A DNA stretch of 43,357 bases from Phenylobacterium sp. (lineage in GTDB: Bacteria; Pseudomonadota; Alphaproteobacteria; Caulobacterales; Caulobacteraceae), in assembly GCF_025934275.1 (NCBI RefSeq), contig NZ_JAICYI010000027.1:1-43357 (forward strand), read 5' to 3'. Both the position numbers and the translations under genes were made by a program. Below, piece after piece: positions 25,402-32,864 of this stretch (position 1 is the first letter of the stretch; each line of letters opens with the position of its first letter). The notes beneath the pieces were generated by a model, which ran no database searches, was not told the DNA's origin, and saw only the letters and a program-made list of their open reading frames with translations.

Positions 25402-25507
25402 GAGTCGACGCAACTATATAGCGCTGGCCCTGATCCCGCCGAATCAGGACCACCATGCCTTTTGGCGCGCCGAATCATTGGCCGGGCGCGATGGCGCACG
25501 ATGATTC
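25402..25507. promoter_or_regulatory. Cluster of four GANTC methylation-type sites in the 392-bp gap between the Crp/Fnr and CsgG-like genes
   Basis: The gap 25234-25625 holds no convincing gene. It contains GAGTC 25402-25406, GAATC 25441-25445, GAATC 25472-25476 and GATTC 25503-25507, at spacings of 39, 31 and 31 bp. Two of them lie in the arms of an inverted repeat CGAATCAT (25471-25478)/ATGATTCG (25501-25508). Another small stem is CCTGAT (25429-25434)/ATCAGG (25443-25448). GANTC is the target of CcrM in Caulobacterales, and GcrA uses methylated sites at promoters. Confidence 0.5.
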
Positions 25508-25625
25508 GCCGACGCGGGCTTGAGACACGATCTCGCAGCGCGCCGGCGGCGGCGCGGGACGCCGCCCTGGACGCCGCGGGTCCCGACCCGCCGGCCGGGA
25601 TCCGGCGACGACCGGGCGGTCCAGG

Positions 25626-26588
25626 CTAGCGCGGGCTGATGGTGGTCGAGCTCATCCAGCCGCGGTTGCCGTTCTCGTCGTCCACCTCCCACCAGACGCC
25701 GTTCTTCTGGCCGGTGGGGAACACGAGGTCGCCGACGCTGACGGTGCGCAGCGGCTTGGCCTTCGGCGAGGGCGTGATGCGGATGATGGTCGCCTGGGTC
25801 ACGTGGTAGCCCTGCGATCCCGCGGCCGCGCTGGCCTGCTCGCCGCTGGGAACCGCGCCGCCCTGCAGGTGGTGCACGAGGTCGATGAAGGCGTTGAAGT
25901 AGGCCGCCGAGATCACCTTGCCGATCTCGGTGTTGGAATAGCCGCCGCCGGCCGCGGCCGCGAAGCCGCCCCAGCCGTAGCTGCCGCCGCCGAGCTCGAA
26001 ACCGACGTCGGTCTTCTGGGCGGTGCCTTCGGCCACGTAGAGCTGCTCGGTGGTGCGCGCATCGACCAGGGTGATCAGCGCCTGCGCCTCCGAACGCTTG
26101 GTGCGGAACCCGCCGGCCAGCGCGCCCACCGGCCCGAAGCGGCTGCCCAGCAGCCCGCCGACGGCGGCGCCGACATTGTTGCCGCCGGCGTTGGAATTGG
26201 AGTTGGCGATATCCGGGATGATGAAGAAGTCGGCGGCGGCGACCTGGCCCTTGCCGATGTTGGAGCCGCGCCGCAGGTCGCCCGACGCGCCGAGCTCGGC
26301 CTCTTCGCGGCGCATCGCCAGTCCCATGTTGCGGTCGACGATCCGCAGGCAGTTGGACTTGGACGCGAACAGCTTCAGGAGGGTCTCGGGATGCGACAGG
26401 CCCAGCGGGGTCCACCAGTTGTGGTCCGGCTCCCGGATCGCCGCGCGGCCGAGCGGGGCGGCGCACTGCGGCATCTCGGGCGTGCCGGCCGGCTTCTTCC
26501 TGTCCATGTTGTATTGCGCGGCGGCCGGCTGCGCGAGGGCGAGGGCGGCGAGGCTGACCGTGGCCGCGATGACGGATCGGATGTGCAT
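25626..26588 (-). CDS. CsgG-like exported protein with C-terminal SH3-type domain
   Basis: 320 residues from ATG 26586-26588; signal peptide about 1-24 (ALAQPAAAQ). The central part (about 40-240) resembles CsgG/curli-secretion-like proteins: CLRIVDRNMGLAMRREEAEL, AAADFFIIPDIANSN, LITLVDARTTEQLYVAEGTA and KVISAAYFNAFIDLVHHLQ. The last 60 residues (RTVSVGDLVFPTGQKNGVWW, EVDDENGNRGWMSSTTI) look like a bacterial SH3 domain, which often contacts peptidoglycan. No lipobox Cys is seen, unlike E. coli CsgG, and no curli genes are adjacent. It likely acts in the periplasm or at the cell wall. Confidence 0.78.
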   Translation of the reverse strand: MHIRSVIAATVSLAALALAQPAAAQYNMDRKKPAGTPEMPQCAAPLGRAAIREPDHNWWTPLGLSHPETLLKLFASKSNCLRIVDRNMGLAMRREEAELGASGDLRRGSNIGKGQVAAADFFIIPDIANSNSNAGGNNVGAAVGGLLGSRFGPVGALAGGFRTKRSEAQALITLVDARTTEQLYVAEGTAQKTDVGFELGGGSYGWGGFAAAAGGGYSNTEIGKVISAAYFNAFIDLVHHLQGGAVPSGEQASAAAGSQGYHVTQATIIRITPSPKAKPLRTVSVGDLVFPTGQKNGVWWEVDDENGNRGWMSSTTISPR

Positions 26589-26729
26589 GGAGGTCCCCCA
26601 TTGACCCGCGGGCGGGGGGCTGGCCACCGGCCCGACGGAAACTGAGAACCACGCTATCCCTGCCGCGTCGCCGCCTCAACCGGTCGATCGGCGGGTGCGC
26701 GCATTTTGCGGCAGGCCTGCGGCGAAGCG

Positions 26730-26762
26730 CCCGGACCGGGAATTGGCGACACCCGGTCCGGG
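26730..26762. terminator. Perfect 11-bp hairpin after the cupredoxin gene
   Basis: CCCGGACCGGG (26730-26740), an 11-nt loop, CCCGGTCCGGG (26752-26762). It lies 43 bp past the stop of the minus-strand cupredoxin gene and upstream of the CsgG-like gene, so it probably ends the DUF4142-cupredoxin transcript. It lacks a T-tract. Confidence 0.55.
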
Positions 26763-26804
26763 GCTCGCCAGCCGGGGCGGCGCGAGCGAGGGGGAATAGG
26801 TGCT

Positions 26805-27143
26805 CTAGCCCGCCACCACCAGCTTGCCGGTCATGCCCGGATGGTACCTGCAGTAGAAGGCCACCACGCCGGGCGCTTTCAGCACGGTGCGCGCATGCGC
26901 CTGGGGCGGCAGGTCGACGTCGAAGCTGCCGTCCTTGGCGGTCGCGGTGTGCTGGAAGATGTCGTTGTTGACCCACTCGATGACGTCGCCGGTCCGCAGG
27001 CCCGACGGCGTCGGTCCGTAGGCCATGTTGGCGATCGTCACCTGATAGGTCTTGGGCGCCGGCGGCGGGGCGCGGTTGCAGGCGGCGAGGCTCAGGAGAG
27101 CCAGGCCGGCCGCCGCCGCCATCCTGCGCGATACGGCGCCCAC
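26805..27143 (-). CDS. Cupredoxin-domain lipoprotein
   Basis: 112 residues from GTG 27143, or 105 from ATG 27122. The lipobox LSLAAC predicts a lipid-anchored Cys followed by a Pro-rich linker. The plastocyanin/amicyanin-like fold is clear: VTIANMAYGPTPSGLRTGDV, IEWVNNDIFQHTATA and FYCRYHPGMTGKLVV, with copper ligands His (FQHTA), Cys (FYCRYH), His and Met (HPGM). It would be a periplasmic type-1 copper electron carrier. The start is 4 nt past the DUF4142 stop, so the two form an operon. Confidence 0.88.
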   Translation of the reverse strand: MGAVSRRMAAAAGLALLSLAACNRAPPPAPKTYQVTIANMAYGPTPSGLRTGDVIEWVNNDIFQHTATAKDGSFDVDLPPQAHARTVLKAPGVVAFYCRYHPGMTGKLVVAG

Positions 27144-27147
27144 GGCC

Positions 27148-27672
27148 CTACTTCAGGCCCGCCGCGAGCATCTCGGCGTGATGCTGGTGCTCGGTGAAGA
27201 GCTTCAGGCCGGTCTGCAGCAGGCTCTTCAGCTCGGCGTTCTTGGCGTCGGGGATCAGCGTCGTCTGCAGCGCCCCGTTCACCGCCTTGTGGTAGGCGAC
27301 CTCGTTGTTGGCGTAGGCCTTGTCGAACGCCTTGCCGGAGAGCTTGGCGAAGTCCTTCAGCTTGGCGTCGCCCGCCGCCTTCAGCGATTGGCTGGTCGGA
27401 TTGTCCTGCGGAGTGACGCCGAGCTTCTTCACCAGCGCCAGCGCCTTGTCGTTGACCGCCGTGTGGTCGCGGACCATCTCGTTGGCGAAGTCCAGCACCT
27501 GCTTGTTGTGCGACTTCTTGAGCGCCTGCTTGGCCGCGGCGATGTCGATGACGCCGGCGGTATAGGCGATATGGGCGATCTGCGCGTCGTTCGGCTTGGC
27601 CGCCTGCGCCAGGGCGGCGCCCGACAGCGTCAAAGCGAACGCCGCGGCGGCCAACAATGTCCTTCGGATCAT
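27148..27672 (-). CDS. DUF4142 family exported protein
   Basis: 174 residues. The signal peptide is about 1-23 (ALTLSGAALAQA). The mature protein is helical, with the DUF4142/ferritin-like pattern: AQIAHIAYTAGVIDIAAAKQ, FANEMVRDHTAVNDKAL, FDKAYANNEVAYHKAVNGAL and LKLFTEHQHHAEMLAAGL. GAAGGAGA precedes ATG 27670-27672. Members are periplasmic and often linked to general stress or ECF sigma regulons. Here it is divergent from an ECF sigma gene across a dyad with GGAAC elements and is followed by the cupredoxin, so it is a likely target of that sigma factor. Confidence 0.88.
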   Translation of the reverse strand: MIRRTLLAAAAFALTLSGAALAQAAKPNDAQIAHIAYTAGVIDIAAAKQALKKSHNKQVLDFANEMVRDHTAVNDKALALVKKLGVTPQDNPTSQSLKAAGDAKLKDFAKLSGKAFDKAYANNEVAYHKAVNGALQTTLIPDAKNAELKSLLQTGLKLFTEHQHHAEMLAAGLK

Positions 27673-27753
27673 CTCGTCGTCTCCTTCGCGGGAGGGGTGT
27701 CTGCCGTCCCTATGGCCCCACTCCCGACCCGCATTGGATTGCGCAGCGCCCCG

Positions 27754-27780
27754 AAGGTTCCCGCGGCGGTCGGGAACCTT
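27754..27780. promoter_or_regulatory. Perfect 27-bp dyad with back-to-back GGAAC elements between DUF4142 and ECF sigma genes
   Basis: AAGGTTCCCG (27754-27763), 7 bp, CGGGAACCTT (27771-27780): two perfect 10-bp arms. Each arm contains GGAAC facing outward, the -35 sequence used by many ECF sigma factors. The left one reads toward DUF4142 and the right one toward the sigma gene at 27829. No fully convincing -10 is seen at 16-17 bp, so an operator function is the alternative. Confidence 0.55.
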
Positions 27781-27828
27781 GCACCTCGTGGGGCATCGAA
27801 GGAGGGTAGGTGAGCGAAAGGGGCGTCC

Positions 27829-28515
27829 ATGACCGCCACGGCCGAACTCGTCGACTATGCCGCTCTGCCGGAGGCCGAGCTCGTGGCGCTCGCCAAGGCC
27901 GGCCGCCGGGAGGCGTTCGCGGCGATCATGCGGCACGGCAACCAGCGGCTGTTCCGCGTCGCCCGCGCCGTCGTGCGCGACGAGTCCGAGGCCGAGGACG
28001 TGCTGCAGGAGGCCTATGTTCGGGCCTTCACGCGGCTCGCGGACTTCCGCGGCGAGGCTTCGATCTACACCTGGCTCACCCGCATCGTTCTCAACGAAGC
28101 CCACGGCCGCCTGCGCAAGCGGCGCGTCACCGTGGACCTGTCGGCGGTCGAGGCCGCCCAGGCCGACACCGGACGGATCTTGATGTTCCCTACAGCTTTT
28201 GGATCCGGCGACCCCGAGCGGGACGCCTCGCGCGCCGAGGCGCGGCGCATCCTGGAGCGGGCGATCGACGCCCTGCCCGAAAGCTTCCGGCTGGTGTTCA
28301 TCATGCGCGAGATCGAGGAATGCTCGATCGACGAGACCGCCCGCAATCTCGACGTCCGGCCGGAGACGGTGAAGACCCGCCTGCACCGCGCCCGCCGCCT
28401 GCTGCGCAAGAGCCTGGACGATCAGCTCTCCAACGCGCTGGCCGGCGCCTTCCCGTTCCTCGGCGCCCGCTGCGACCGGATCACCGGCGCGGTGCTGGAG
28501 CGGCTCGCGCTTTAG
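27829..28515 (+). CDS. ECF-type RNA polymerase sigma factor
   Basis: 228 residues. Region 2 (about 25-105) has RVARAVVRDESEAEDVLQEA, YVRAFTRLADFRGEASIYTW and LTRIVLNEAHGRLRKRR. Region 4 (about 145-200) has ALPESFRLVFIMREIEECSI and LDVRPETVKTRLHRARRLLRK. Regions 1.1 and 3 are absent, as expected for ECF factors. No anti-sigma gene is adjacent; the C-terminal tail (about 30 residues past region 4) might have a regulatory role. AAGGGG lies 6-9 nt before the ATG. Autoregulation through the GGAAC dyad upstream is likely. It overlaps the convergent SulP gene by 4 nt. Confidence 0.93.
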   Translation: MTATAELVDYAALPEAELVALAKAGRREAFAAIMRHGNQRLFRVARAVVRDESEAEDVLQEAYVRAFTRLADFRGEASIYTWLTRIVLNEAHGRLRKRRVTVDLSAVEAAQADTGRILMFPTAFGSGDPERDASRAEARRILERAIDALPESFRLVFIMREIEECSIDETARNLDVRPETVKTRLHRARRLLRKSLDDQLSNALAGAFPFLGARCDRITGAVLERLAL

Positions 28516-29795
28516 ACGCCCCGATGCACCCGCCAGCGGTGCAGCGCCCAGAACGCCGCCGCCAGGAGGCAGCCGGCGAGGATGCCCGTCGTCAGGTCCT
28601 TCAGCACCGTGAGGCCGAAGGTCGCCGCGAGCACGGCGCCTGAACGCCAGCCGCCGATCAGCCGGGCGAACTCGGCCTTCTCGGCCATGTTCCAGGCCAC
28701 CAGCACCAGCACGCCCGCGAGCGCGGCGACCGGCACATAGCTCGCCAGGGGTGCGGCGATGGCCATGAAGCCGAGGAGGAAGGCCGCATGCAGCATGCCC
28801 GAGACCGGGCTGCGACCGCCGGCACGGATGTTGGTCGCGGTCCGCGCGATCGTGCCGGTCACCGCGATGCCGCCGAACACCGCGGAGACGCAATTGGCGA
28901 CGCCCTGGGCGATCAGCTCCATGTTCGAGCGGTGCTGGCGCCCGGTCATGCCGTCGGCGACCACCGCCGAGAGCAGGGATTCGATCCCGCCCAGCAGGGT
29001 GAAGGAGAGCGCCGCCGGCAGCACCGCGAGGATCCGGCCCCGGCTCAGGTCGGGCAGCCTCGGCGCCGGCAGCCCGTGCGGGATGCCGCCGAACCGCGAG
29101 CCGATCGTCTCGACCGGCAGGTGCAGCGCGGCCGCCGCGGCGGCCGCGGCTGCGACCGCGATCAGCATCGCGGGCCACATCGGCCGCCAGCGGCGGATCG
29201 CGACGGTGATCGCCACCACCAGCGCGCCGAGCGCGAAGGCGGCGAGGTTGGCGCTTGGGGCCGCGTGCGCCAGGGCGGCGATCTTGGGGATAAACGGGCC
29301 GGGCTCGGCGCCTTGCAGCCTGAGCCCGAAGAGGTCCTTGAGCTGGCTCGCCGAGATGGTCACGGCTATGCCCGCCGTGAAGCCCACGGTCACGGTGTGC
29401 GGGATGTGGCGGATCAGGCTGCCGAGCCGCAGCGCGCCCACCAGGGTGAGCATCAGGCCCGAGAGGAAGACGGTGACGGCGAGCCCCCCGACGCCGAACT
29501 TGGCGACGGTTGCGGCCACCAGCACGATGAAGGCCCCGGCGGGCCCGCCGATCTGGAACCGGCTGCCGGACAGCGCCGAGACCAGGAAGCCGCCGACGAT
29601 CGCGGTGTAGAGCCCCCGGTCGGGCGAGACGCCGGAGGCGATCGCGATCGCCATCGACAGCGGCAGGGCCACGATGGCGACGGTCAGGCCGGCGACCGCG
29701 TCGCGCTTGAGATCGCCGAGCCCATAGCCTTCGGCCAGGGCGGTGGCGAGCTTGGGACGGTAGATGTCGGAGGCCGCGCGCGCCGCGTCGGTCAT
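28512..29795 (-). CDS. SulP family inorganic anion permease without STAS domain
   Basis: 427 residues, 10-12 membrane segments. The family signatures are at the N-terminus: DAVAGLTVAIVALPLSMAIA near residue 35 and GLYTAIVGGFLVSALSGSRF, GGPAGAFIVLVAATVA. GGIESLLSAVVADGMTGRQH and GIAVTGTIARTATNIRAGGR in the second half complete the transport core. The protein ends at the membrane domain, lacking the cytoplasmic STAS domain of typical 550-residue members. The substrate could be sulfate, bicarbonate or another anion. Promoter elements lie at 29843-29902. Confidence 0.92.
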   Translation of the reverse strand: MTDAARAASDIYRPKLATALAEGYGLGDLKRDAVAGLTVAIVALPLSMAIAIASGVSPDRGLYTAIVGGFLVSALSGSRFQIGGPAGAFIVLVAATVAKFGVGGLAVTVFLSGLMLTLVGALRLGSLIRHIPHTVTVGFTAGIAVTISASQLKDLFGLRLQGAEPGPFIPKIAALAHAAPSANLAAFALGALVVAITVAIRRWRPMWPAMLIAVAAAAAAAAALHLPVETIGSRFGGIPHGLPAPRLPDLSRGRILAVLPAALSFTLLGGIESLLSAVVADGMTGRQHRSNMELIAQGVANCVSAVFGGIAVTGTIARTATNIRAGGRSPVSGMLHAAFLLGFMAIAAPLASYVPVAALAGVLVLVAWNMAEKAEFARLIGGWRSGAVLAATFGLTVLKDLTTGILAGCLLAAAFWALHRWRVHRGV

Positions 29796-29842
29796 GCTCG
29801 AGGGGTCCGAACAGGTAAGGAACGCCGGACCTGGTAAGCAGA

Positions 29843-29909
29843 CGCGGCTTTAGGCTTCGCTAATGCAAGCCGCGCTTGAGCCGAACTACGTATTTCTACG
29901 TAAGCCGCG
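29843..29909. promoter_or_regulatory. SulP upstream region: CGCGGCTT/AAGCCGCG stem and two in-phase TACGTA sites
   Basis: CGCGGCTT (29843-29850) pairs with AAGCCGCG (29867-29874); a further AAGCCGCG lies at 29902-29909. Between them TACGTA occurs at 29887-29892 and 29897-29902, exactly one helical turn apart, forming ACTACGTA-TTTC-TACGTAAG. This is a good regulator-binding shape about 90-110 bp upstream of the SulP start. The regulator is not identified. Confidence 0.4.
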
Positions 29910-30039
29910 ACGACCGGCCACGGTCGCCCAGGCGGCAGGCGCAGGCTCGGCAACAGACTTTGTAGTCAGTTCCGACCGGACTTGACCGTGCCTCGGCGCG
30001 TGCCTGACGCCCGAAGAGCGGGCCGAGAAGTATCGCCAC

Positions 30040-30159
30040 ATGCGCCGCGACGGCATCGTCCAGATCAGCGGCCCCAAGTGGCGCTCGATCTCCGAGCGCA
30101 ACCGCGACGCCCGCGAGCTGAAGCGCACCGCCCAGACCCTCGGCGACGACTGGGCGTGA
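30040..30159 (+). CDS. Small phage-type protein, probably 5'-truncated
   Basis: 39 residues from ATG 30040 (MRRDGIVQISGPKWRSISER, then NRDARELKRTAQTLGDDWA). The frame is open upstream to CTG 30004 with coding-like TPEERAEKYRHMRRDG, but no ATG or GTG is available there, suggesting that the original start was lost at the island edge. The next gene starts 4 nt after its stop. The family is not recognised. Confidence 0.4.
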   Translation: MRRDGIVQISGPKWRSISERNRDARELKRTAQTLGDDWA

Positions 30160-30163
30160 CCCC

Positions 30164-30403
30164 ATGCCCCGCTGCGCCATCCACCCAAAGCTCCGCAAGG
30201 CGCTCGATGAGACCGGCTTGCCGTGGACCATCGAGCTGGGCTCGCGGCATCACCACCTCCGCCTGGCCGGCCGCCTGGTCTGCGTCCTGCCGCTCGGCGG
30301 GACGACAGACCGCGACCCCCACGCCACCCGCAACACCATCGCCCAGGTGCGCCGAGCAGCCCGCGCGATGAAGGCAGAAAACCCCGATAGGAAAGGCGCT
30401 TAG
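30164..30403 (+). CDS. Phage-type small protein, possibly HicA-like fold
   Basis: 79 residues. LRKALDETGLPWTIELGSRH, HHLRLAGRLVCVLPLGGTTD and the C-terminal TRNTIAQVRRAARAM resemble small phage proteins with an alpha-beta fold of the HicA/dsRBD type (a G-x-H segment followed by a strand and a basic helix). No HicB partner follows, so a toxin role is not claimed. It is tightly spaced with its neighbours (4 nt on either side). Confidence 0.55.
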   Translation: MPRCAIHPKLRKALDETGLPWTIELGSRHHHLRLAGRLVCVLPLGGTTDRDPHATRNTIAQVRRAARAMKAENPDRKGA

Positions 30404-30407
30404 AACC

Positions 30408-30812
30408 ATGAGCTACCGCAACAACGACGGCGATCCTCGCGCCCATACGACCTTCGAGGAGAAGGAAGAGATCGCCCGCGATCTACTCGACCGCCTGACC
30501 ACGCTGATGGTCGCCGACCAGCCCGAGGGCACGCCGGCCTGCAACGAGTGCGCCGCCACGACGCTCTTGGTGGCGCTGGGCGTGCTCTGCGAGAAGCTGG
30601 TGGCCATGGGCGAGGTCGACGAGATGCTGGGCATCGCCCGGCGCCTGCTCACGATGAACGCGGCCTTCGACCCCATGGCGGCCGACATGCTGCGCAAGGT
30701 CGCCGAGCGCGATATGCCCTACCTGGTGAAGCACTCCAGCGACCTGGACAAGGCGTTGAAGGACCGCGTCCGCACGAGCCGAATTGTCCGAGGCCGCTTG
30801 AAACGGCGGTAA
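30408..30812 (+). CDS. Phage-associated hypothetical protein
   Basis: 134 residues, predicted mostly helical and soluble. It starts with polar SYRNNDGDPRAHTTFEEKEE, has a Cys pair in TPACNECAAT, and ends with a very basic tail RVRTSRIVRGRLKRR. I do not recognise the family. It begins 4 nt after the preceding stop, so it is translated in the same operon. The promoter for the next gene appears to lie within its 3' end. Confidence 0.6.
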   Translation: MSYRNNDGDPRAHTTFEEKEEIARDLLDRLTTLMVADQPEGTPACNECAATTLLVALGVLCEKLVAMGEVDEMLGIARRLLTMNAAFDPMAADMLRKVAERDMPYLVKHSSDLDKALKDRVRTSRIVRGRLKRR

Positions 30813-30850
30813 AAGTACCTATATCTTCATCCATCACGGGGCCTCGCCCC
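30798..30850 (+). promoter_or_regulatory. Promoter and leader hairpin for the DUF932 gene
   Basis: TTGAAA (30798-30803), 16 bp, TATATC (30820-30825) forms a plausible sigma70 promoter. A leader hairpin GGGGC-CTC-GCCCC (30838-30850) lies just before the GAAGGAGA ribosome site (30858-30865). Confidence 0.45.
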
Positions 30851-30874
30851 ACCTCACGAAGGAGACCACCCGAT

Positions 30875-31873
30875 ATGTCCCACGAAGTTGAAATCCGCGA
30901 CGGCATCGCCAGCATGGCGTTCGCCCACGACGTTCCCTGGCACGGCCTGGGCGTGAAGGTCGACCCCAACACCCCGCCCGAAGATATGGGCAAGGCCGCC
31001 CAGATCGACTGGGGCGTTGAGAAGCGCCAGCTCTACACCTGGTCCAACCCGACCAAGGAGCAGCTTGAGAGCGGCGCCATCCTGCCGCCCATGCAGCCGA
31101 TCCCCGACCGCTACGCGCTGACCCGCGACACCGACGGCAAGGTGATGAGCATCGTCACCGGCCGCTGGAACCCGGTGCAGAACTCCGAAATCCTCGCCAC
31201 CTTCAAAAAGTTCGTGGACGAGGGCGGCGCCACCATGGAGACGGCCGGCGCGCTGAAGGGCGGCAAGCTGGTCTGGGCGCTCGCCAACCTGAACCATGGC
31301 TTCACGATCAACGGCGATCCGGTGAAGGGCTATCTGCTGCTCGCGACCATGCACGAGCCTGGCTACGCCACCATCGGCCGGGTGACGCCGGTCCAGGTGG
31401 TCTGCGCCAACACCTTCGCCCAGGCTGGCGGGTTCGACGGCAAGGCCCAGCTCCGGGTCCCGCACACCCGCGAGTTCAAGGCCGAGGAGGCTGCCGAGCA
31501 GATCGGCCTGGCGCACCAAAGGCTCTCCGAGTTCGAGCGCAACGCCAAGCTGCTGACCAGCCTGAACATCAGCCGCGACGACGCGATCAACATCCTGGCG
31601 CCGATCTACCAGCCCGACATCGAGCCCAAGGAGCTGATCTCCGACTTCGAGAAGGCCAACCGCACGGTGAGGGGCATCATGGAGGCCGCGCTCGCCGGCC
31701 CCCACAAGGGGATCGCCGACACCGGCTACGGCCTGCTCTCCGGCGTGACCTACTACGCCAACCACAAGGCGCGCGGCACGAAGGATAGCCGCTTCGCTTC
31801 GGCCCTGGTGGGCGACAGCAACGCGAAGGCCAACAAGGTCTTCCGCCAGCTTGTCGATATGGCCGAGGCGTGA
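30875..31873 (+). CDS. DUF932 phage/plasmid-like protein
   Basis: 332 residues from ATG 30875 with GAAGGAGA upstream. The DUF932 (TIGR03299-type) signatures are clear: SMAFAHDVPWHGLGVKVD at the N-terminus, RYALTRDTDGKVMSIVTGRW, PVQNSEILATFKKFVDEGG, GGKLVWALANLNHGFTING, VCANTFAQA and TYYANHKARG near the C-terminus. Family members are common in phages, plasmids and integrative elements, where their role is unknown. A link to DNA replication or recombination has been suggested only by context. Confidence 0.88.
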   Translation: MSHEVEIRDGIASMAFAHDVPWHGLGVKVDPNTPPEDMGKAAQIDWGVEKRQLYTWSNPTKEQLESGAILPPMQPIPDRYALTRDTDGKVMSIVTGRWNPVQNSEILATFKKFVDEGGATMETAGALKGGKLVWALANLNHGFTINGDPVKGYLLLATMHEPGYATIGRVTPVQVVCANTFAQAGGFDGKAQLRVPHTREFKAEEAAEQIGLAHQRLSEFERNAKLLTSLNISRDDAINILAPIYQPDIEPKELISDFEKANRTVRGIMEAALAGPHKGIADTGYGLLSGVTYYANHKARGTKDSRFASALVGDSNAKANKVFRQLVDMAEA

Positions 31874-31923
31874 GCGGCGGGGGTGGTGGAGGGGCTGGGC
31901 TTGCCCCTCCGCCGATCTTAGGT

Positions 31924-32208
31924 ATGAGCACGACCATGAACGGCATTGAGATGAAGCGCGCCCGGCGCCAGTTGGGCCTGATGTGGGGACTGGGTCGAGG
32001 TCTCAGCCTCGCCGAGCTGGCCCGAGCTTGCCGGCTGTCCGGCGAGCGGCCGTCGACCGTCGTTCGCGACTACGAGCGTGGCAAGACCAAGATCAGCGGC
32101 CCGTTGAGCGCGCTGATCGACTGCTACCTTCGGGGTGTTCTGCCGTCTGACCCGCTCGACGAGATCATCACGCCGAATGATGAGTACGAGGATGACCCGG
32201 ACGACTAG
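31924..32208 (+). CDS. Phage-type helix-turn-helix protein
   Basis: 94 residues from ATG 31924. KRARRQLGLMWGLGRGLSLA, ELARACRLSGERPSTVVRDY and ERGKTKISGPLSALIDCYLR fit an XRE-type HTH with a longer turn, as in small phage regulators. The acidic tail (NDEYEDDPDD) may be flexible. It follows DUF932 and overlaps the convergent repressor gene by 41 nt, so the two transcripts would interfere. Confidence 0.65.
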   Translation: MSTTMNGIEMKRARRQLGLMWGLGRGLSLAELARACRLSGERPSTVVRDYERGKTKISGPLSALIDCYLRGVLPSDPLDEIITPNDEYEDDPDD

Positions 32209-32845
32209 GGTCCGGTGCTCGCAGGGCGTGCTCGGCGATTGACGGCTCCAGACGCGCGACGAGCTGAGCGGCCCACACGGGCCGCACCGTCCTGATCGGC
32301 CCAGAGAGCACATCGAGGTCGATCAGGCCAGGCTCAGGGCCTCGGGTGATCCGCGCCATGACCAGGCTCTCGTCTTCGAGCTTCACGAGCGCGACGCGGC
32401 CGATCAACTCCTCGGCAGCTCTGGGCTCGCCGAAGTAGAGGATCGCGCCTTGCTCGGCGAAGCTGCCGAGACCAGGTCCGCCGACGTCGAGCGCCATGCC
32501 GCCGCTGCCGACGCCAGGCGGGCGCGCGATCAGCTCGCCGGCCTGACCATCAAGGAGCTGGCGAACGGCTCCGCCCGGCGTCTCGCCCACTATGCCAACC
32601 AACGGAACCGTCGGCTCCCCCTGCGGCCCGGTGCCGTCCAGCAGCCAGGCCGCCGTCGTTTGGAGAGCCGGCGCGAGCTGCAGGAGCGTATAGGTCGACA
32701 GCCCTAGCGCGTTATCTTCATCCGCGCGGCGCCTAAAGTTGCGGATCGTGTCCGCGCTGAGGCCGGCCGCCCTGGAAACGGCGGTCGGCGTGGTGTTGAG
32801 TGCAGCAATACGCTGCTCGATACGGTCGAGAATGTCTTTAAGCAC
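32168..32845 (-). CDS. Phage repressor, XRE + S24-like domain, probably non-cleavable
   Basis: 225 residues. The N-terminal HTH (about 5-65; AVSRAAGLSADTIRNFRRRA) precedes a LexA/CI-like C-domain (VPLVGIVGETPGGAV, IGRVALVKLEDESLVMARIT, PVWAAQLVARLEP). The position of the usual GDSM catalytic Ser reads GGPG, and the Lys after the beta-hairpin reads VMARIT, so the autocleavage dyad seems lost. It would then be insensitive to RecA/SOS. It is divergent from the Cro-like fragment across the operator at 32865-32891. Confidence 0.8.
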   Translation of the reverse strand: MLKDILDRIEQRIAALNTTPTAVSRAAGLSADTIRNFRRRADEDNALGLSTYTLLQLAPALQTTAAWLLDGTGPQGEPTVPLVGIVGETPGGAVRQLLDGQAGELIARPPGVGSGGMALDVGGPGLGSFAEQGAILYFGEPRAAEELIGRVALVKLEDESLVMARITRGPEPGLIDLDVLSGPIRTVRPVWAAQLVARLEPSIAEHALRAPDPSRPGHPRTHHSA

Positions 32846-32864
32846 AACCAGGCTCTCCCACGTC

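Noticed and set aside
22264..25413. A single 1049-residue Crp/Fnr-M13 peptidase fusion protein
   Set aside because: The junction sequence is out-of-frame Crp/Fnr and intergenic DNA, and the peptidase has its own start and signal peptide. The fusion frame is explained by the one-base frameshift.
30164..30403. HicA toxin of a toxin-antitoxin pair
   Set aside because: Similarity is only in general fold-like pattern, and the next gene does not resemble HicB.
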